From Coffea arabica (taxonomy: Eukaryota; Streptophyta; Magnoliopsida; Gentianales; Rubiaceae): a stretch of DNA of 64,000 nucleotides. The stretch lies in NCBI RefSeq assembly GCF_036785885.1, contig NC_092330.1, positions 4,870,525-4,934,524 on the forward strand, in the 5' to 3' direction. This document shows positions 10,801-23,013 of the stretch, in pieces; within the stretch, counting starts at the first letter, position 1, and every line of letters begins with the position of its first letter. The notes under the pieces were generated by a model. The model was not told the origin of the DNA. It saw nothing but the letters and a program-made list of their open reading frames with translations, and did not search any database. The position numbers were made by a program, and so were the translations under genes.

Positions 10801-11965
10801 GTAAGCTCTTTTGTAGCTTAAGATGTTCTCCAAGTGCTTAGCAAAGTGTGGTTGAATTTTGGTGTGATTTGGTGAAGATTTAGTGGTGAAATGGAGAAGA
10901 ATTTGGAGCTGTTTTTCTTCCTCCTTGGTTCGGCTGTCTTGAGCAAGAGAGAGAGAGTTGTGTGCTGATGAAAAAGTTTCTTGAGGAATCTTAAGTGTGT
11001 GGTTAAAGTGACCTCAAAAGTCAACTCTCTCCCCGCGCGCACACGCACGTTTTGTGCTCGATTCCTTTCGAGTTTGTTGCACTAGTGCACTAAACCTCTA
11101 ATGCACTTTCATTCATATTATTATTATTCACTCTTAATTGTTCCAAAATAAGGGTCTAAAGTCCCTTAATTAAATCGCGCGTGTAAAACGCGTATTTCCA
11201 ATTTAAGCGCAATAAAGTGAAATCTCCAAGAAATTCTTATAATGATGGTACTAATAACTATCACTTGAATACTTAAGCATAAAAACACCTATTTTAAAAC
11301 CATTGTGCAAGCTTCTAATTTTCCAAACTTATTGTATTCTTGAATCAATTATTAACTTCAATCGCGTATTCACTATTTTCACTTAACGAGCTTCCAAAAA
11401 TTAAATTTTGAAACAAGTCACTTTAAAAATATAACGAAGCTATAGACCCATGTAATTAGATCTAAAGAGGTTAGAAAATAATATTTCGGACAATAGGCCA
11501 AATAAATAATTAAATGAGCTTGAATTAGGAGTTTAAAATAGATGAATTTTGTGAGTCTTCACATGTGTCTTGTATTACTTTCTCAAATCTCCAATAAATT
11601 TGTATCAGTGCGTCTTTCGAAAAATTATCGACGCGCAAGTGGTATACACCTACTTAGAACTCATTCACCTTTAATTCTTCAATTAACCTTTCTTAATCTA
11701 CTATTGATCATTCTTAACTCCCCAAGATAAATGCACTCTCGAATAGAATATCACTTTGAAACACATGTATTCATTATTCCTCACTTAAACGAACCTTCGA
11801 AAATTAAATTTGCTAACGGAACGTTTTAAAAACATAAGGAAGACATTGTTCCATATGAATAGACTTAGAATGGGTGAAATGAATTATTTGGAGAAAACAG
11901 GTGAATAAATATTTAAATAAACCAATAATACTCGATAAAAATAAGAAATTTTTAGGGTCCTCACA
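7813..11965 (-). repeat. 3' LTR of the gypsy element (left copy)
   Basis: 4153 bp, TGTGATGC... to ...CCTCACA on the plus strand. Compared with the right copy, I count roughly 10 differences in the first 110 bp and about 20 in 345 bp around 9540-9885, but only about a dozen in 560 bp around 10430-10990. Open frames such as 8337-8630 and 10242-10751 lie antisense to the element and recur only because the LTRs are copies. Confidence 0.93.
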
Positions 11966-11978
11966 TCCTCCCCTCCTT
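11966..11978 (-). other. Polypurine tract of the gypsy element
   Basis: Reads AAGGAGGGGAGGA on the minus strand, touching the start of the 3' LTR. This is where plus-strand DNA synthesis would be primed. Confidence 0.85.
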
Positions 11979-12242
11979 AAAAAGAATTTCGCCCTCGAAA
12001 TTCACTTACAAATCAATCTCTTCATGGTCAAGCCTATCAAGCCAATCACTAACTTACGTTTTCCAACTTATACGTCACAATTTCTATTCATTCAATTAGT
12101 AATCAAAACTTGATTTTCTTCATTAGATATTTTAATTCCCTGATCATAGGGCAACTTAATCGGCCTTATGTTTATCTCACCTAAGTAACGTCTTCACTCT
12201 TAATGCTACTATTACCGCCACTAACTCCAAATCATGAGTTGG

Positions 12243-12991
12243 CTACTTTCTCTCATGATTTATTAATTTTCTAAAGACATACACAATCACCTCACCATGT
12301 ATCGTTAGTATACATTCTAATCTATCCTTTAAAGCATCTGGATAAATCATAAAACTACCTCCTCCGCTCGATAGGACTAACACAAGTGCATCGGTCAAAC
12401 ATCTTTCACTTTTAAAATTCTTCCTCACATTTAAAATCCCAAATAACTTGCCAAGTTTTGCACTCTTAGAAAATTCCTTGATCAAACCAAAGGAAAGGTT
12501 CGACTACCACCAAGAACTCCAAATTTCTGTAGGATTTTCTAACTTAGATATTGTATAACCTAGAAAGGCTATTTCCCTCCAATCGAACTCACATTTATCG
12601 AACTTAACAAAAGTTGGTGCATTCTTGGGGTTTGTAAAACATCATCAAGTATCTTTCATGATCTCCTCAAACCTTAGAGTATACCGATATATCATCAATA
12701 AATGCCACCACAGATTAATCTAATTACGATTTAAAACTCCGATGCATCCAGGTCATAATTGCTGCTAGTGCATTGGTCAACCCAACGGCGTAATGGAAAG
12801 TTCAAAGTGTCCCTATCTTGAATTGGAAGTGATTTTAAACACATCAGTTTCTAGGATCCTCAACTGGTAATAGCTTTGCTTTAAATTCAATTTGAATAAT
12901 ATCACGGCTCCTTGCCATTGATCAAAATCCCCGACTATGTGAGACAATGGAGTATTTGTTCTTAATGGTCACATCGTTCAAGTCTTGATAA

Positions 12992-12992
<1 letters not shown>
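12243..12992 (-). pseudogene. Gypsy reverse transcriptase / RNase H remnant
   Basis: Read right to left over several frames. Near 12985-12900 is DYQDLN then VTIKNKYSI, the family's DYRxLNxxTxxNxYPLP block. Near 12830-12760 is VGLTNALAAIMTWMHR, corresponding to the PFGLTNAPATF region. Near 12700 is FIDD, the YxDD-type catalytic motif. At 12370-12243 is MIYPDAL then IHGEVIVYVFRKLINHE, matching the start of RNase H. At least three stops or frameshifts separate these blocks. A TA dinucleotide run sits directly upstream of the domain. Confidence 0.8.
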
Positions 12993-12993
<1 letters not shown>

Positions 12994-13037
<44 letters not shown>

Positions 13038-13049
13038 TATATATATATA
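12994..13049. repeat. TA dinucleotide microsatellite
   Basis: About 56 bp of (TA)n with one interrupting G near 13036, inside the gypsy interior just upstream (in element sense) of reverse transcriptase. Confidence 0.95.
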
Positions 13050-13686
13050 GCCTCAAGTTTCCATTCCAAATGTGATATCCGATCCCTAAATCATTATGCT
13101 CATCAAATCTACCAAAGATTTCCTTTCACTAACCCAAATCTCACAGTATTAATATATCAAATTGGCAATCAAACATTGGATCCCCACTTCAACACCAAGC
13201 TCTCGATTTGGTCACGATCTCTGATTGCCTCTAAGACCTCAGGGTGGTCTATATTCTCAAGCACAATCTCGACTGCGTCTAACACCGTTCGTGTCTTATT
13301 ATGAATCTAAAATGTGGGACAAGATTTGAACATACATGTAAGTCGTAAAACCAATCAAAAACGGAGTAAATTTTCATATGTCATAAGGATCATAATAGGT
13401 ACATCAAGTTGGAATAGATTTATCAAATCATTTCAAAAGAAAAAGGGAAACAACAAGATCGTAACAAAACGTGCCAAATTACCAAGATACAAAATAACAA
13501 AAGACTTTTCCCATTTTCACAAGATTAAATTTCCAAAAGTGCTAGTCTAGTCTAGGGTAAACTACAACCCCTATTCCTCGAGTGTAGTCAAAACATCTTT
13601 ACTCGTAAAACTTCCACTACTAGAACCCCCTGCATAACCATTAGTACTAATTACTTCCATCTGGCATTCGATTGCTTTGGGCGAAC
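13050..13686 (-). pseudogene. Degenerate gypsy interior between gag and reverse transcriptase
   Basis: By position this should hold the protease and the start of pol. No protease active-site triplet (DTG/DSG) could be read with confidence on either strand. The plus-strand ORF at 13314-13550 is lysine-rich and has no recognisable motif. Confidence 0.4.
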
Positions 13687-13914
13687 CTAATTGACTGCTG
13701 AGTATTTCTTCCTTTTGTTAGGGGCACTGGGGCAACTTGAAATCTGATGTTCGGTGCTACCACAATATAAGCACTTTCTCGATTTCTTCCAACATTCATT
13801 CTCCGTGTGGTTGAGCTTACCACAGTATTCACAAGTCGCACGAGAAGTCATGGCCTGACCAGCTTGAGAAGTTTCTTTGTATTTTATTTCCAGTTCTACG
13901 TTCTTATATATCAA
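13687..13914 (-). pseudogene. Gypsy gag nucleocapsid remnant with two zinc knuckles
   Basis: A 75-codon minus-strand frame contains two CCHC motifs back to back: CEYCGKLNHTENEC and CLYCGSTEHQISSC, both CX2CX4HX4C. Tandem knuckles like these end the gag of several plant Ty3/gypsy chromoviruses. The knuckle cysteines and histidines are intact, but the upstream gag frame cannot be followed continuously. A helical, charged minus-strand segment around 15255-15060 (EVEIEILKEQGRQRFLVRS) may be an earlier part of the same polyprotein. Confidence 0.8.
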
Positions 13915-15731
13915 CTCAATTTTCTCCGTATATTCTTGTTTCCACCGCCCTTCCCATTAGTCAGCCAACTTCTTTTGAAACTCTACCTCCTTTTGAAGGA
14001 GGTCCACTTCCTTATGCATTTCTTTCAAATTTGTCATCTTACCAGTTGGTTCAAGTCAAATGCTAGCCTGTCAGGTAAATCAAATGATCAAATAAGTAGC
14101 TATTCATCATGGAAACCCGAGCCATAATACTCCTTCATTCTTTTGCTTATAGGTTATCTCGAAATACAAAGCTTAACCATTCTCTGCTTAACACGGGTGA
14201 GCTCTTAAGTCTCCATGAGATTACTATCAGTAATTACAATCTCAACAAGGTAAGGGAACTTTATTCCTTAATATAAAGATTCCATGTCTCAGTTCACTCT
14301 TTAATACTTATCTACAAGGTCATTCGAGAAGAAATCGTAACCTCTTGTTCTCACTAGTGCCTTATTATATCCTCTCAAATCAATCTTACTATTTCGAAAT
14401 TAGGTTTTCCATGAGCTTAGATGGATGAAGTTCAAGAATTGTTCAATTCCTCACACCTTTCTTGGTTCTTAGATTGGTTGATTGGTTTAGAGCTTTAGTG
14501 TTCCACTAATCGTGCTAGGGCATCAATCGTCTGGTTATTAGCAATAAATACGCGATTATTTTCCTTCATTTCTAGGGTTTTGGTTCAGTCTAGCAGTCGC
14601 TCTATAATCGTCCCCTTGAACTTGGGGTTGCTTAACCCCTCGCCCTCGATTATTTTTCACTCTTTTGGCCACCCATAATTTTAACATGTTTAAAGGCATG
14701 ACATAAAGTGAGTGCACATAAACGGAGTTTGAAAAGTGATACATTTATCACGCCAAACAAATACAAGAATAAAAAAGGAAGATAATCACAAATGGGTACA
14801 ACCCAATCATGGATTTGAAATCATGAAGCAGTAAAGTCAAGCATGTTATGAATAACGTTTAATTGCCTCAAAAGATAGGAAACATAGTAAAACAAGATGC
14901 AAAATGTAATGACCTCTAAGCGAGCGCCACCCCGTTTATCTTTGGTAAAAACTTTTAAAATAGTTTAAATCACTAGCTTAGTGATTGGCGGAGCCAAAAG
15001 TCTTAATTACCTCCGTAGGATCATTTTCATTTCCAGCACTAGGAGTTTTAGATGTCATGTCCCTTATCGAATATCTTGTCATTCTCCACTTGTTCAACCA
15101 GGGTAACACACCACGCCATCGACTTACCCATCCTATCTTTGATTTCGGACACTACCCCAACAAGTCGATTCTTAGCTTTTTAAAACTTCTCACAAGGAAC
15201 CTTTGTCTTCCTTGCTCCTTAAGTATTTCAATCTCCACTTCAGGAATTCTAGTAGTCTAGGCATCCGCAATTACCCTCAATTCTCGAATCACCCTAATTT
15301 TCTCGGATATTCACTTTTAATGATAGACCACTAATAACACCCCATTACTTGGGTGCGAACAAGTCTTTTGAAAATCGCATGAAGTCCTAGTTCTGTGAAT
15401 TGGATTATCTCTCCAATGCTCCCTTAGGTTTTTCTCGATAATGGACCACCGGAAGGTGTCCCGAGACAATTTAATATCACTCTTACCTCCCATAACTTAC
15501 CCTTAAAAGTAAAAGCTCATGTAGGTCCAGATATATTCAATAAACTAGATCTGATCATTTCATATCATCCCACATGTATCACATAAGATCAAGACTACTT
15601 GTCATTCACTAATTCAAATCTAGGTTCTAGTTTTCATTTTCACAAGTTGTCACTTAACTTCCCAACCTGTTCCACAGTCCGGCATCCTAAACTTTTAAGC
15701 CTAGGATACACTACAGAGATCTAAAGCCTAA
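13915..15731 (-). other. Gypsy leader and decayed gag body
   Basis: Expected position of the 5' untranslated leader and gag capsid. Many stops in every minus-strand frame; only scattered coding-like patches (14127-13920 and 15260-14985) and no recognisable capsid motif. Confidence 0.45.
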
Positions 15732-15743
15732 GCTCTGATACCA
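15732..15743 (-). other. Primer binding site (initiator tRNA-Met type)
   Basis: Minus strand reads TGGTATCAGAGC two bases after the end of the 5' LTR, the standard plant retrotransposon site complementary to the 3' end of initiator methionine tRNA. It fixes the element's orientation. Confidence 0.93.
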
Positions 15744-15745
15744 AC

Positions 15746-18700
15746 TGTGACGCCCCCATTTCTCCCTAAGGTGAACCAAAGGCTATCCGCGGAACGCTTG
15801 CCCAACTCTCGCCAGGACTCAAGCAATTTCTGTTCAAACTTATAGCGGTGCTAGAAGTCAACAACCAGATAATATAAATACAATTAGTGCCGAAGCGTTC
15901 AACCTTAACGATATATATAACAATCACCCAATCCTTACATCAGAATTCTATAACACAGCCCAAAATATACAATAGCCAAAAGTCTAGACAAAAGAATTGA
16001 AACCTTAGTACAAGAGTACAAAAAAGAGAATTTCCTCCGAACCTCATTCCAAACTCAAATCCTGTTAAGAAAAACAAATCTACAGGGTGAGCAAAATGCT
16101 CGTGAGGCCAAGAACACACATGCAAGCACATAGTCCAAGTAACAAGCCCAAATAACAGGTCAATTGATAAAGTACAAGTAATTGATAATTCCAATAAGAT
16201 GTAAACAGAAACAATTCAAAGATATGGTAGCTCTCAAGAGGTAAGTTCCACTTGCTTTGCCAAGGTCATTCGTATACCTTCCCGCGATGACACTCCATCA
16301 ACCAGATTGGAAATTTCAATCCGTAAATCACCACTTACTTCCATCCGTCCACCATACATACCCCCACCAGGCCCGAACGTCATTTATAAGGCGATACTTC
16401 AACGAGTATACCAAGCAAGATCTCTCCAATAGATCAAGTTTATCATGTAATTCTCATGGCTGGCCAAGGTTCCCGACCAAACCCATGCCGGCTCGAGTCC
16501 AAGGTTTGCCTATGAATTTGGGCGTCCCCCAGTTACCATTTGAGAGTCGAGGAGATTCACTCCAACGACGTATGCAGCCATAGCATACCATTTCATTTCA
16601 TTCAAACATTCAATCATCTCATTTCAGTCAATTAAGTCATTCATAATTCATTCGTTTCATTTGAGTCATGAGTCATTCATTTCAAATAAGAACGAGTGCG
16701 GTAAAGTACACACTCGCCTTCATTTTCAAAATCTCCAAACAATTATAACAATTAAGCATGTATTAAGTATCCATACACTTGACACTCACCAATATAAGTA
16801 ATGAGGAAGAAAATGATACTTGAAATTCAAGCGTTCACCGTGGGATCCTCTTGAGGGTTCTCGTGCGAGCCTAAACAATTAGTAATGAACAATCACTTAT
16901 AAACCCCAATTATTAAGAAAGATTGCACACTTGTGCAATTTCAGAAAATTTCATGAAAATAAACCTTAATTATTAGTAAATCGAGACTCAAAAGTGGGGT
17001 TTTAAAACACAGGCGAAATCTGATTTTCATCTTTGAAATCGAGTGTAAAACGATCAAATTATATCACAGGAAAAGAGAGAGTTTGGAAAAACTCTATTTC
17101 CTTTAAGTTATGAATTTTCAGATTTTGTGCACTCACTTTGAAAAATCGTATCTCACTCTCTACAAATCCAAAATTGGAAAACTTGGTACCGTTGGAAACA
17201 TCTTTCAAAATACTAAAAGTTCTTAGAAAACTATTTTCCATGATTCCAAATGGAAGATATTCAAAATTCGGTTCAAAGTTTTTGTTCTAGACTATCAAGG
17301 CAGTTTCGGGGTTGGTTTTTCGCCAATTTGAAAATTTCGGTAAAATTCATAGAACTGGAACTAGCTTATCAAATTTGAATCTCAACTAGAGTTACAATCA
17401 AAATTTAAAATGGAATAAGCGGAATGAGAATTGAAGTTTTGAGCACCAAGATATGGTAGGTCAAAGTTACCCAAATTTCCTTGTTAAACAAGGGTTTTCC
17501 AAAATCAAGTCATGAACTTTGGAAATTCAGTTGAGCATTGAAATGGCCTCGGAATAGTGCCAAAATTAGCAGTATAATACTACCATATAAGGAATATTTT
17601 TCTACCAAATTTCATGGATAAAAAAGCATGAAAAGTTGGTTAACCAAATCACCCAAATTCCAAAAATTCCAAGGCAAATCTGCCTTGTGAGTCTCGTTTT
17701 TCGTTTACAAAACGTTTGACTTACAAAGTTCCTCAAACACGGTCCATTTGCATAAACAATGTCTAATAGGTATCCCAAAACACAATTTTGGATGATTAAC
17801 ACCAAGAATCTCGAATTAACAAGTCTCAATCGAGTTTAGTAACAATTCTACCCAAAAGAAGAGTTTTCCTTCAAGAAGTCAGTTTTGAAATACGGCCACA
17901 AATCACTCAATTCAACTCAGAATTGGACGTGGTTAGTGGCATTAGAAAACAAGTTCATAAAACTACAATTTCTCAGAAGAAACCACTTTCAAAATCCGTC
18001 CACAACTAGCTCACATTTGAGCATCAAGTTGTAGTTCATGTTCTGTCCTGTAGTGAACCAACGAAACAGGATAGCAAACTTCAAACAAATGGTTTGGCTC
18101 ACACAAGTGGAACCAAGATGTGAATTTTATACCAATAAAAATCTGGGAATTTCTAATTTCCAGTTCCACAAACGACACTCGATTTCGATGTCGGAGTAAA
18201 ACGTTATAACAGAAACAAGATGACTGCCAGGGCAATCCGGAAAAATTTTCAAGTTCTGGCAAACTTTGGAAATCAACACATTTGACCAACCAAATCATGT
18301 TATTTTTCAATGAAACTTTCTACACCATTCATATAACATGTATACATCACAAACAAGTCATTAGAACTTCAAAATTTCACACCAAAGTGCACGAACATGG
18401 CAGGGGTAAAATGGTCACTTTTGCTCATTGCACCATCCTTGAGTTTCTATCCACAACCCAACATTATTCCACTAATATAAGCACTAAACCAACATTAATT
18501 TCATCATCATTCACCAAATCAGTCCATCCAATCCAAGTGGGAGTTCATAGAGCCCACACAACAATTTCCCAACATGAATCAAGCTACCCACATGAATATA
18601 TATGCTTATACGTGCAATATAACTTCCATAATGCAAGATTTGATGGGTTGATCGTCCATTACCTTATTAGATGATCAAGACAAAAATTTTCGGTCCTTTT

Positions 18701-19888
18701 TATCCCAAGAAAAACCGTGGAAAGCAAGCTCTTTTGTAGCTTAAGATGTTCTCCAAGTGCTTAGCAAAGTGTGGTTGAATTTTGGTGTGATTTGGTGAAG
18801 ATTTAGTGGTGAAATGGAGAAGAATTTGGAGCTGTTTTTCTTCCTCCTTGGTTCGGCTGTCTTGAGCAAGAGAGAGAGAGTTGCATGCTGATGAAAAAGC
18901 TTCTTGAGGAAGCTTAAGTGTGTGGTTAAAGTGGCATCAAAAGTCAACTCTCTCCCCGCGCGCACACGCGCGTTTTGTGCTTGATTCCTCTCGAGTTTGT
19001 TGCACTAGTGCACTAAACCTCTAATGCACTTTCATTTATATTTTTATTATTCACTCTTAATTGTCCCAAAATAAGGGTTTAAAGTCCCTTAATTAAATCA
19101 CGCGTGTAAAACGCGTATTTTCAATTTAAGCACGATAAAGTGAAATCTCCAAGAAATTCTTATAACGATGGTACTAATAACTATCACTTGAATACTTAAG
19201 CATAAAAACACCTATTTTAAAACCATTGTGCAAGCCTCTAATTTTTCAAGTTTATTGTATTCTCGAATCGATTATTGACTCCAATTGCATATTCACTATT
19301 TTCACTTAACGAGCTTCCGAAAATTAAATTTTGGAACAAGTCATTTTAAAAATATAATGAAACTATAGACACATGTAATTAGGTCTAAAGAGGTTAGAAA
19401 ATAATATTCAGGACAATATGCCAAATAAATAATTAAATGAGCTTGAATTAGGAGTTTAAAATAGATGAATTTTGTGAGTCTTCACATGAATCTTGTATTA
19501 CTTTCTCAAATCTCCAATAAATTTGTATCAACGCGTCTTTCGGAAAATTATTGACGCGCAAGCGGTATACACTTACTTAAAACTCATTCGCCTTTAATTC
19601 CTCAATTAACCTTTCTTAATCTACTATTGATCATTCTTAACTCCCAAAGATAAATGCACTCTCGAATAGAATGTCACCTTGAAACACATGTACTCATTAT
19701 TTCTCACTTAAACAAACCTTCAAAAATTAAATTTGTTAACGGGACATTTTAAAAACAAAAGGAAACCATTGTTCCATATGAATGGACTTAGAATGGGTGA
19801 AATAAATTATTTGGAGAAAACAGGTGAATAAATATTTAAATAAACCAATAATACTCGATAAAAATAAGAAATTTTTCGAATCCTCACA
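15746..19888 (-). repeat. 5' LTR of the gypsy element (right copy)
   Basis: 4143 bp, TGTGACGCCC... to ...CCTCACA on the plus strand. In element sense it would carry the promoter and transcription start. A GA run (agagagagag) near 18870 and the CpG-rich ccccgcgcgcacacgcgcg near 18954 are shared with the other LTR. Confidence 0.93.
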
Positions 19889-19962
19889 TAAGACATTTAT
19901 ACCATTCATTATATATAATTGTATTCAATTGCAGTCATCTCTCCTTTGACAAATATTCTAAA
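19889..19962 (+). pseudogene. Helitron intron end and short exon stretch between two insertions
   Basis: Begins with the second TAAGA copy. A polypyrimidine-poor intron tail ends at attgcag (19933), then an exon reads SSPLTNILN and stops at CTAAA, where the gag-only element inserted. Together with 24041 onward it gives NLTAYKTYENSK, so the reading frame joins across the insertion. Confidence 0.7.
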
Positions 19963-20986
19963 TGTTGACCTTGGTCCCTACCTTTTGATGTTTACAAAAC
20001 AATGGATAATTCTAATATCTCTTCAAGAAATATTTTCAACTATGATGCAAATCAGGTTCAAAGATCAAGTGCAATTGAAAGGGATAAAGGCTGTTGAAAG
20101 CTGTCGGACGCTTGGATCGGACGTCCGATAATCATTGCGCAACTTCGGACGCATGAAGAACTCTACCACCGGACGTCCGAAGGAAATAAGACATTCCCCC
20201 TGGATCACTGATCTCGATCGGACGCAAGCATCGAGACGCTGAATAATTTTAAAATCGACGAAACCATCGGACGCTGAATATGTCTTCACCGGACGTCCGA
20301 TAGAAACAAGATGATTTCGCAAATCTCTTTGTTTGCTGTCGGACGCATAAAGAGCTTGCACCGGACGTCCGATAGAATTGAAGAAAATTTCTCAAACTCA
20401 CTACCTGCTGTCGGACGCCAAAAATAGGAGTACCGGACGTCCAATACTCCAACGGCTAGTTGACTCTTCAGCTACTTTCTATCCGTTGAAAGCATTAATG
20501 TGGCACTTTCTTAGTCCTATATAATTAGCGGTTGGTCAGATATTTCAAATAATTTTGAGACACTAAAGATACAAAAGATCTAGAGTGATTTTAGTGAGAA
20601 AATACTCTTCAAGGAAGATTTGTAGTCTTAGTGGTGTGAGGTTCATTGTAAGTTTTTCATTTGTGAGTGAATACTTCATGAGTGTAGCTTTGTGAGGGTT
20701 GTCCTGAGGGATAGTAAAACGTCCTAACTTGACCGAGTGGAGTTCGGGGTAAGGAAGAGGTGAACCTTCCTTTGTACACAAGAGTGATTGTGATTCATCA
20801 ATTTGAAGAAACTTATTTGAATTTATCTACAAGCTCAAGAGGAGTTGAGTAGTTAATTGGTTTGCAATTCTTTCCTTTTTATTTTCTTATTGTTACGTTT
20901 GTGTTCTTTAAATTGATTGTCTCTTCTACTCCCAAGCAGTCTTGCTTTCTTGTTAATTGTCTCATTAGTTGTCTTCGGGCCTTACA
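19963..20986 (+). repeat. 5' LTR of the gag-only element
   Basis: 1024 bp, TGTTGACC... to ...CCTTACA. Carries the palindrome cluster described separately. About 5-7% different by eye from the right LTR over the first 350 bp. Confidence 0.93.
20104..20443 (+). promoter_or_regulatory. Cluster of CGGACGTCCG palindromes in the LTR
   Basis: Perfect CGGACGTCCG palindromes at 20118-20127, 20170-20179, 20290-20299 and 20362-20371, with a degenerate one (CGGACGTCCA) at 20434-20443. Between them single TCGGACGC half-sites alternate at about 20104, 20145, 20218, 20268, 20339 and 20411. Spacing is roughly 50-120 bp. The GACGTC core is the C-box form of the ACGT motif bound by plant bZIP proteins, so an LTR enhancer role is possible; this is inference. 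The same array in the right LTR (23155-23500) is partly eroded. Confidence 0.6.
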
Positions 20987-20988
20987 AT

Positions 20989-21000
20989 TGGTATCAGAGT
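20989..21000 (+). other. Primer binding site (initiator tRNA-Met type)
   Basis: TGGTATCAGAGT begins two bases after the left LTR ends in CTTACA. Matches the iMet site except at the last base. Confidence 0.9.
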
Positions 21001-21042
21001 TTGGTCTCCTAGAGATTAAGCTCAAGCGGCTTAGGAGTAAAG

Positions 21043-22433
21043 ATGACAACCAATAATGCTATATTTTTTGAATGACAATCTGTGATTAGACCACCTATGT
21101 TTAATGGGTCAAATTATGTGAGTTGGAAAGAAAGAATGATTATTTTCTTGTAATCGATTGATATTGAATTATGGTTTATTGTTAATGAAGGTCCATATAA
21201 GGCCTCTCTTATAGATGAAAATACTCGTAGATCTAAATCAAAAATAAGAAGTGAACTGACTGTTATGGATAGAGCCCATCTCACCTTAAATGCAAAAGCC
21301 ATGAATGTGTTACATTGTGCTTTAGACTCAAATGAAACTATTAGAGTCGAAGGCTGCAAGTCAGCCAAGAAAATTTGGGATAAATTGAGAGAAATTCATG
21401 AATGTAGTGAGAATGTTAGAGAACAAAAGAAATCCATTCTAATTACAAAGTATGAATCCTTTAAAATGGAACCTCATGAAAATATTGATAAGATGTGTTG
21501 TAGATTCAATGACCTCATTAAGTATTTGGAGGTACTGGAAAAGGAATACTCTCTAGGTGAGAAAAACAGAAAAATTCTGAATGTTTTATCGAAGGATTGG
21601 GAGAGTAAAGTGACTGTCATTGAGGAAACCAAAGATCTAAATACCTTGCCTATTGAATCTCTCATTAATTCACTGACTTCTTATGAGTTAAAACTCAAGT
21701 CCAAGGTGCAGGAAGAAGAAAACACAAATGTGAGAATCTGAAGGCTTTACAAGAGGAAGATGATATAGCCTCCGTGAGTGAAGATGACATGGAAGGTGGT
21801 AATAGTGATGTTGCACTCATCACACGAGACTTCAAAAGAATACTCAACAAGAGGAGATTCAGAAAAGGTGGGCCTAGCAACTCCTTCCCGAATCAGTCCA
21901 ACAACTTGAGAAACAAAGGGAAGCTAGAGTTAAACAAAAAACAAACTGATAAGTGCTTTGAATGCGGCCAACCTGGACACTATGCAAGTGAGTGTTCAGT
22001 GATGAAGAAGAAAGAAGGAAGAAAATCAAAATTCAACAATTTTCGGTTCACATGGAATGAGTGCAACTCCGATGGTGAAATTGATGAGGAAGAAGAATCT
22101 GCTCATTTGGCTTTTATGGCCATTGGAGATGATGAAGTAACAACTTGTAACTCTCAATCTGATAGTGATGATGAAACTGATGATGAAACTGATGATGATC
22201 TTGAATCTTTCATTATAAAATTGCATGATAATTTGAAAGAATCTTATGCTACAAACAAGGAATTAAAACATAAAATAAGTTTTCTTCTTCAGGACAATGC
22301 ACGTCTTTTTCAAGAAAATAAAAAACTGAAAACTGAAAGTGATTTTTTAAAAAAGAGTGAGACTGTTTTATACTTTGAGTTTGATAAAAAAATAAGACTT
22401 TGTGAAATGTTCAAAAAAAATAAGGTGATTTGA
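21043..22433 (+). pseudogene. Copia-type gag (UBN2-like) with CCHC zinc knuckle, broken
   Basis: From the ATG at 21043 the frame reads an N-terminal segment with PPMFNGSNYVSWKERM, the typical start of copia gag, but has stops at 21073 (TGA) and 21151 (TAA). It continues as 21265-21741 with KKIWDKLREIHE and a capsid-like helical region including KYLEVLEKEY. A one-base shift near 21710-21735 moves the frame to 21774-22433, which holds the zinc knuckle CFECGQPGHYASEC, an acidic run (DDETDDETDDDLES) and a C-terminal coiled coil (QENKKLKTESDFLKK). Domain order matches SIRE-like gag. No pol follows. Confidence 0.87.
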
Positions 22434-23000
22434 AAAGAAAAATGGATAATTTAAATGAGTTGTTCTAACATAAAAAATAAGACTGTTTTCAAAGTAATAA
22501 ATCAAAACCTCACTTTGGCGCTCATCAGAAGAAAATAAATTCTGTTGCAAATGAATTTGCTATTTATAACAGAAAACAAGTAAAATTTATTAAATCTGTT
22601 TATAAATCTTTGGTTATGTGTAATTTTTGTTATCAAAAAAGTCAAATGAAATGTGATTGTTATATGAGAAAGAATATGAGAAGAGGTTTGAAATGCATGT
22701 GGATAGTTTGATATGATGCTAACTCTAACAAGTAGGAGATATTGATAAGATTGATGAGTTTTTTGTTCATAATGCCTTTTTATAATTTTCTTTTGATGTT
22801 TCTGATATTTTGATCTGAGTTTTTCTTGATATTTTTGAATTTTATTGAAGTTTTATGATGACAAAAAGGGAGAGAAATGGATGCTATGTGAAAGGGGGAG
22901 TTATTCTGAGATTATAAATTTGGATGCAATGAGTGAGAGGGAGCTTATGCTCATATGCTCAATCTTTTTCCTTCTTCCATCCATTGTTTTGTCATCATCA
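22434..23000 (+). other. Noncoding tail of the gag-only element
   Basis: No protease or integrase motif in any frame. The sequence around 22840-22880 and 22980-23010 repeats the phrase gatgacaaaaagggagaga / catcaaaaagggagagaa, an internal second polypurine-like tract. Confidence 0.7.
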
Positions 23001-23013
23001 AAAAGGGAGAGAA
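23001..23013 (+). other. Polypurine tract of the gag-only element
   Basis: AAAAGGGAGAGAA immediately before the right LTR. Confidence 0.88.

Larger units (their letters stand above)
7813..19888 (-). mobile_element. Ty3/gypsy LTR retrotransposon, internally deleted
   Basis: Two direct repeats of about 4.15 kb (7813-11965 and 15746-19888) enclose 3.78 kb. Ends are TG...CA and the 5-bp duplication TAAGA flanks the whole. The primer site next to the right LTR and a polypurine tract next to the left LTR both read on the minus strand, so transcription ran right to left. The interior keeps degenerate gag zinc knuckles and part of reverse transcriptase; only about 260 bp separate the reverse-transcriptase remnant from the polypurine tract, so integrase is missing. 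Two CCHC knuckles suggest a chromovirus such as Tekay/Del, but without integrase or a chromodomain this is tentative. Confidence 0.93.

Noticed and set aside
20989..21000. A tRNA-like match
   Set aside because: It is only the 12-base primer binding site; no cloverleaf can be formed around it, nor around 15732-15743.
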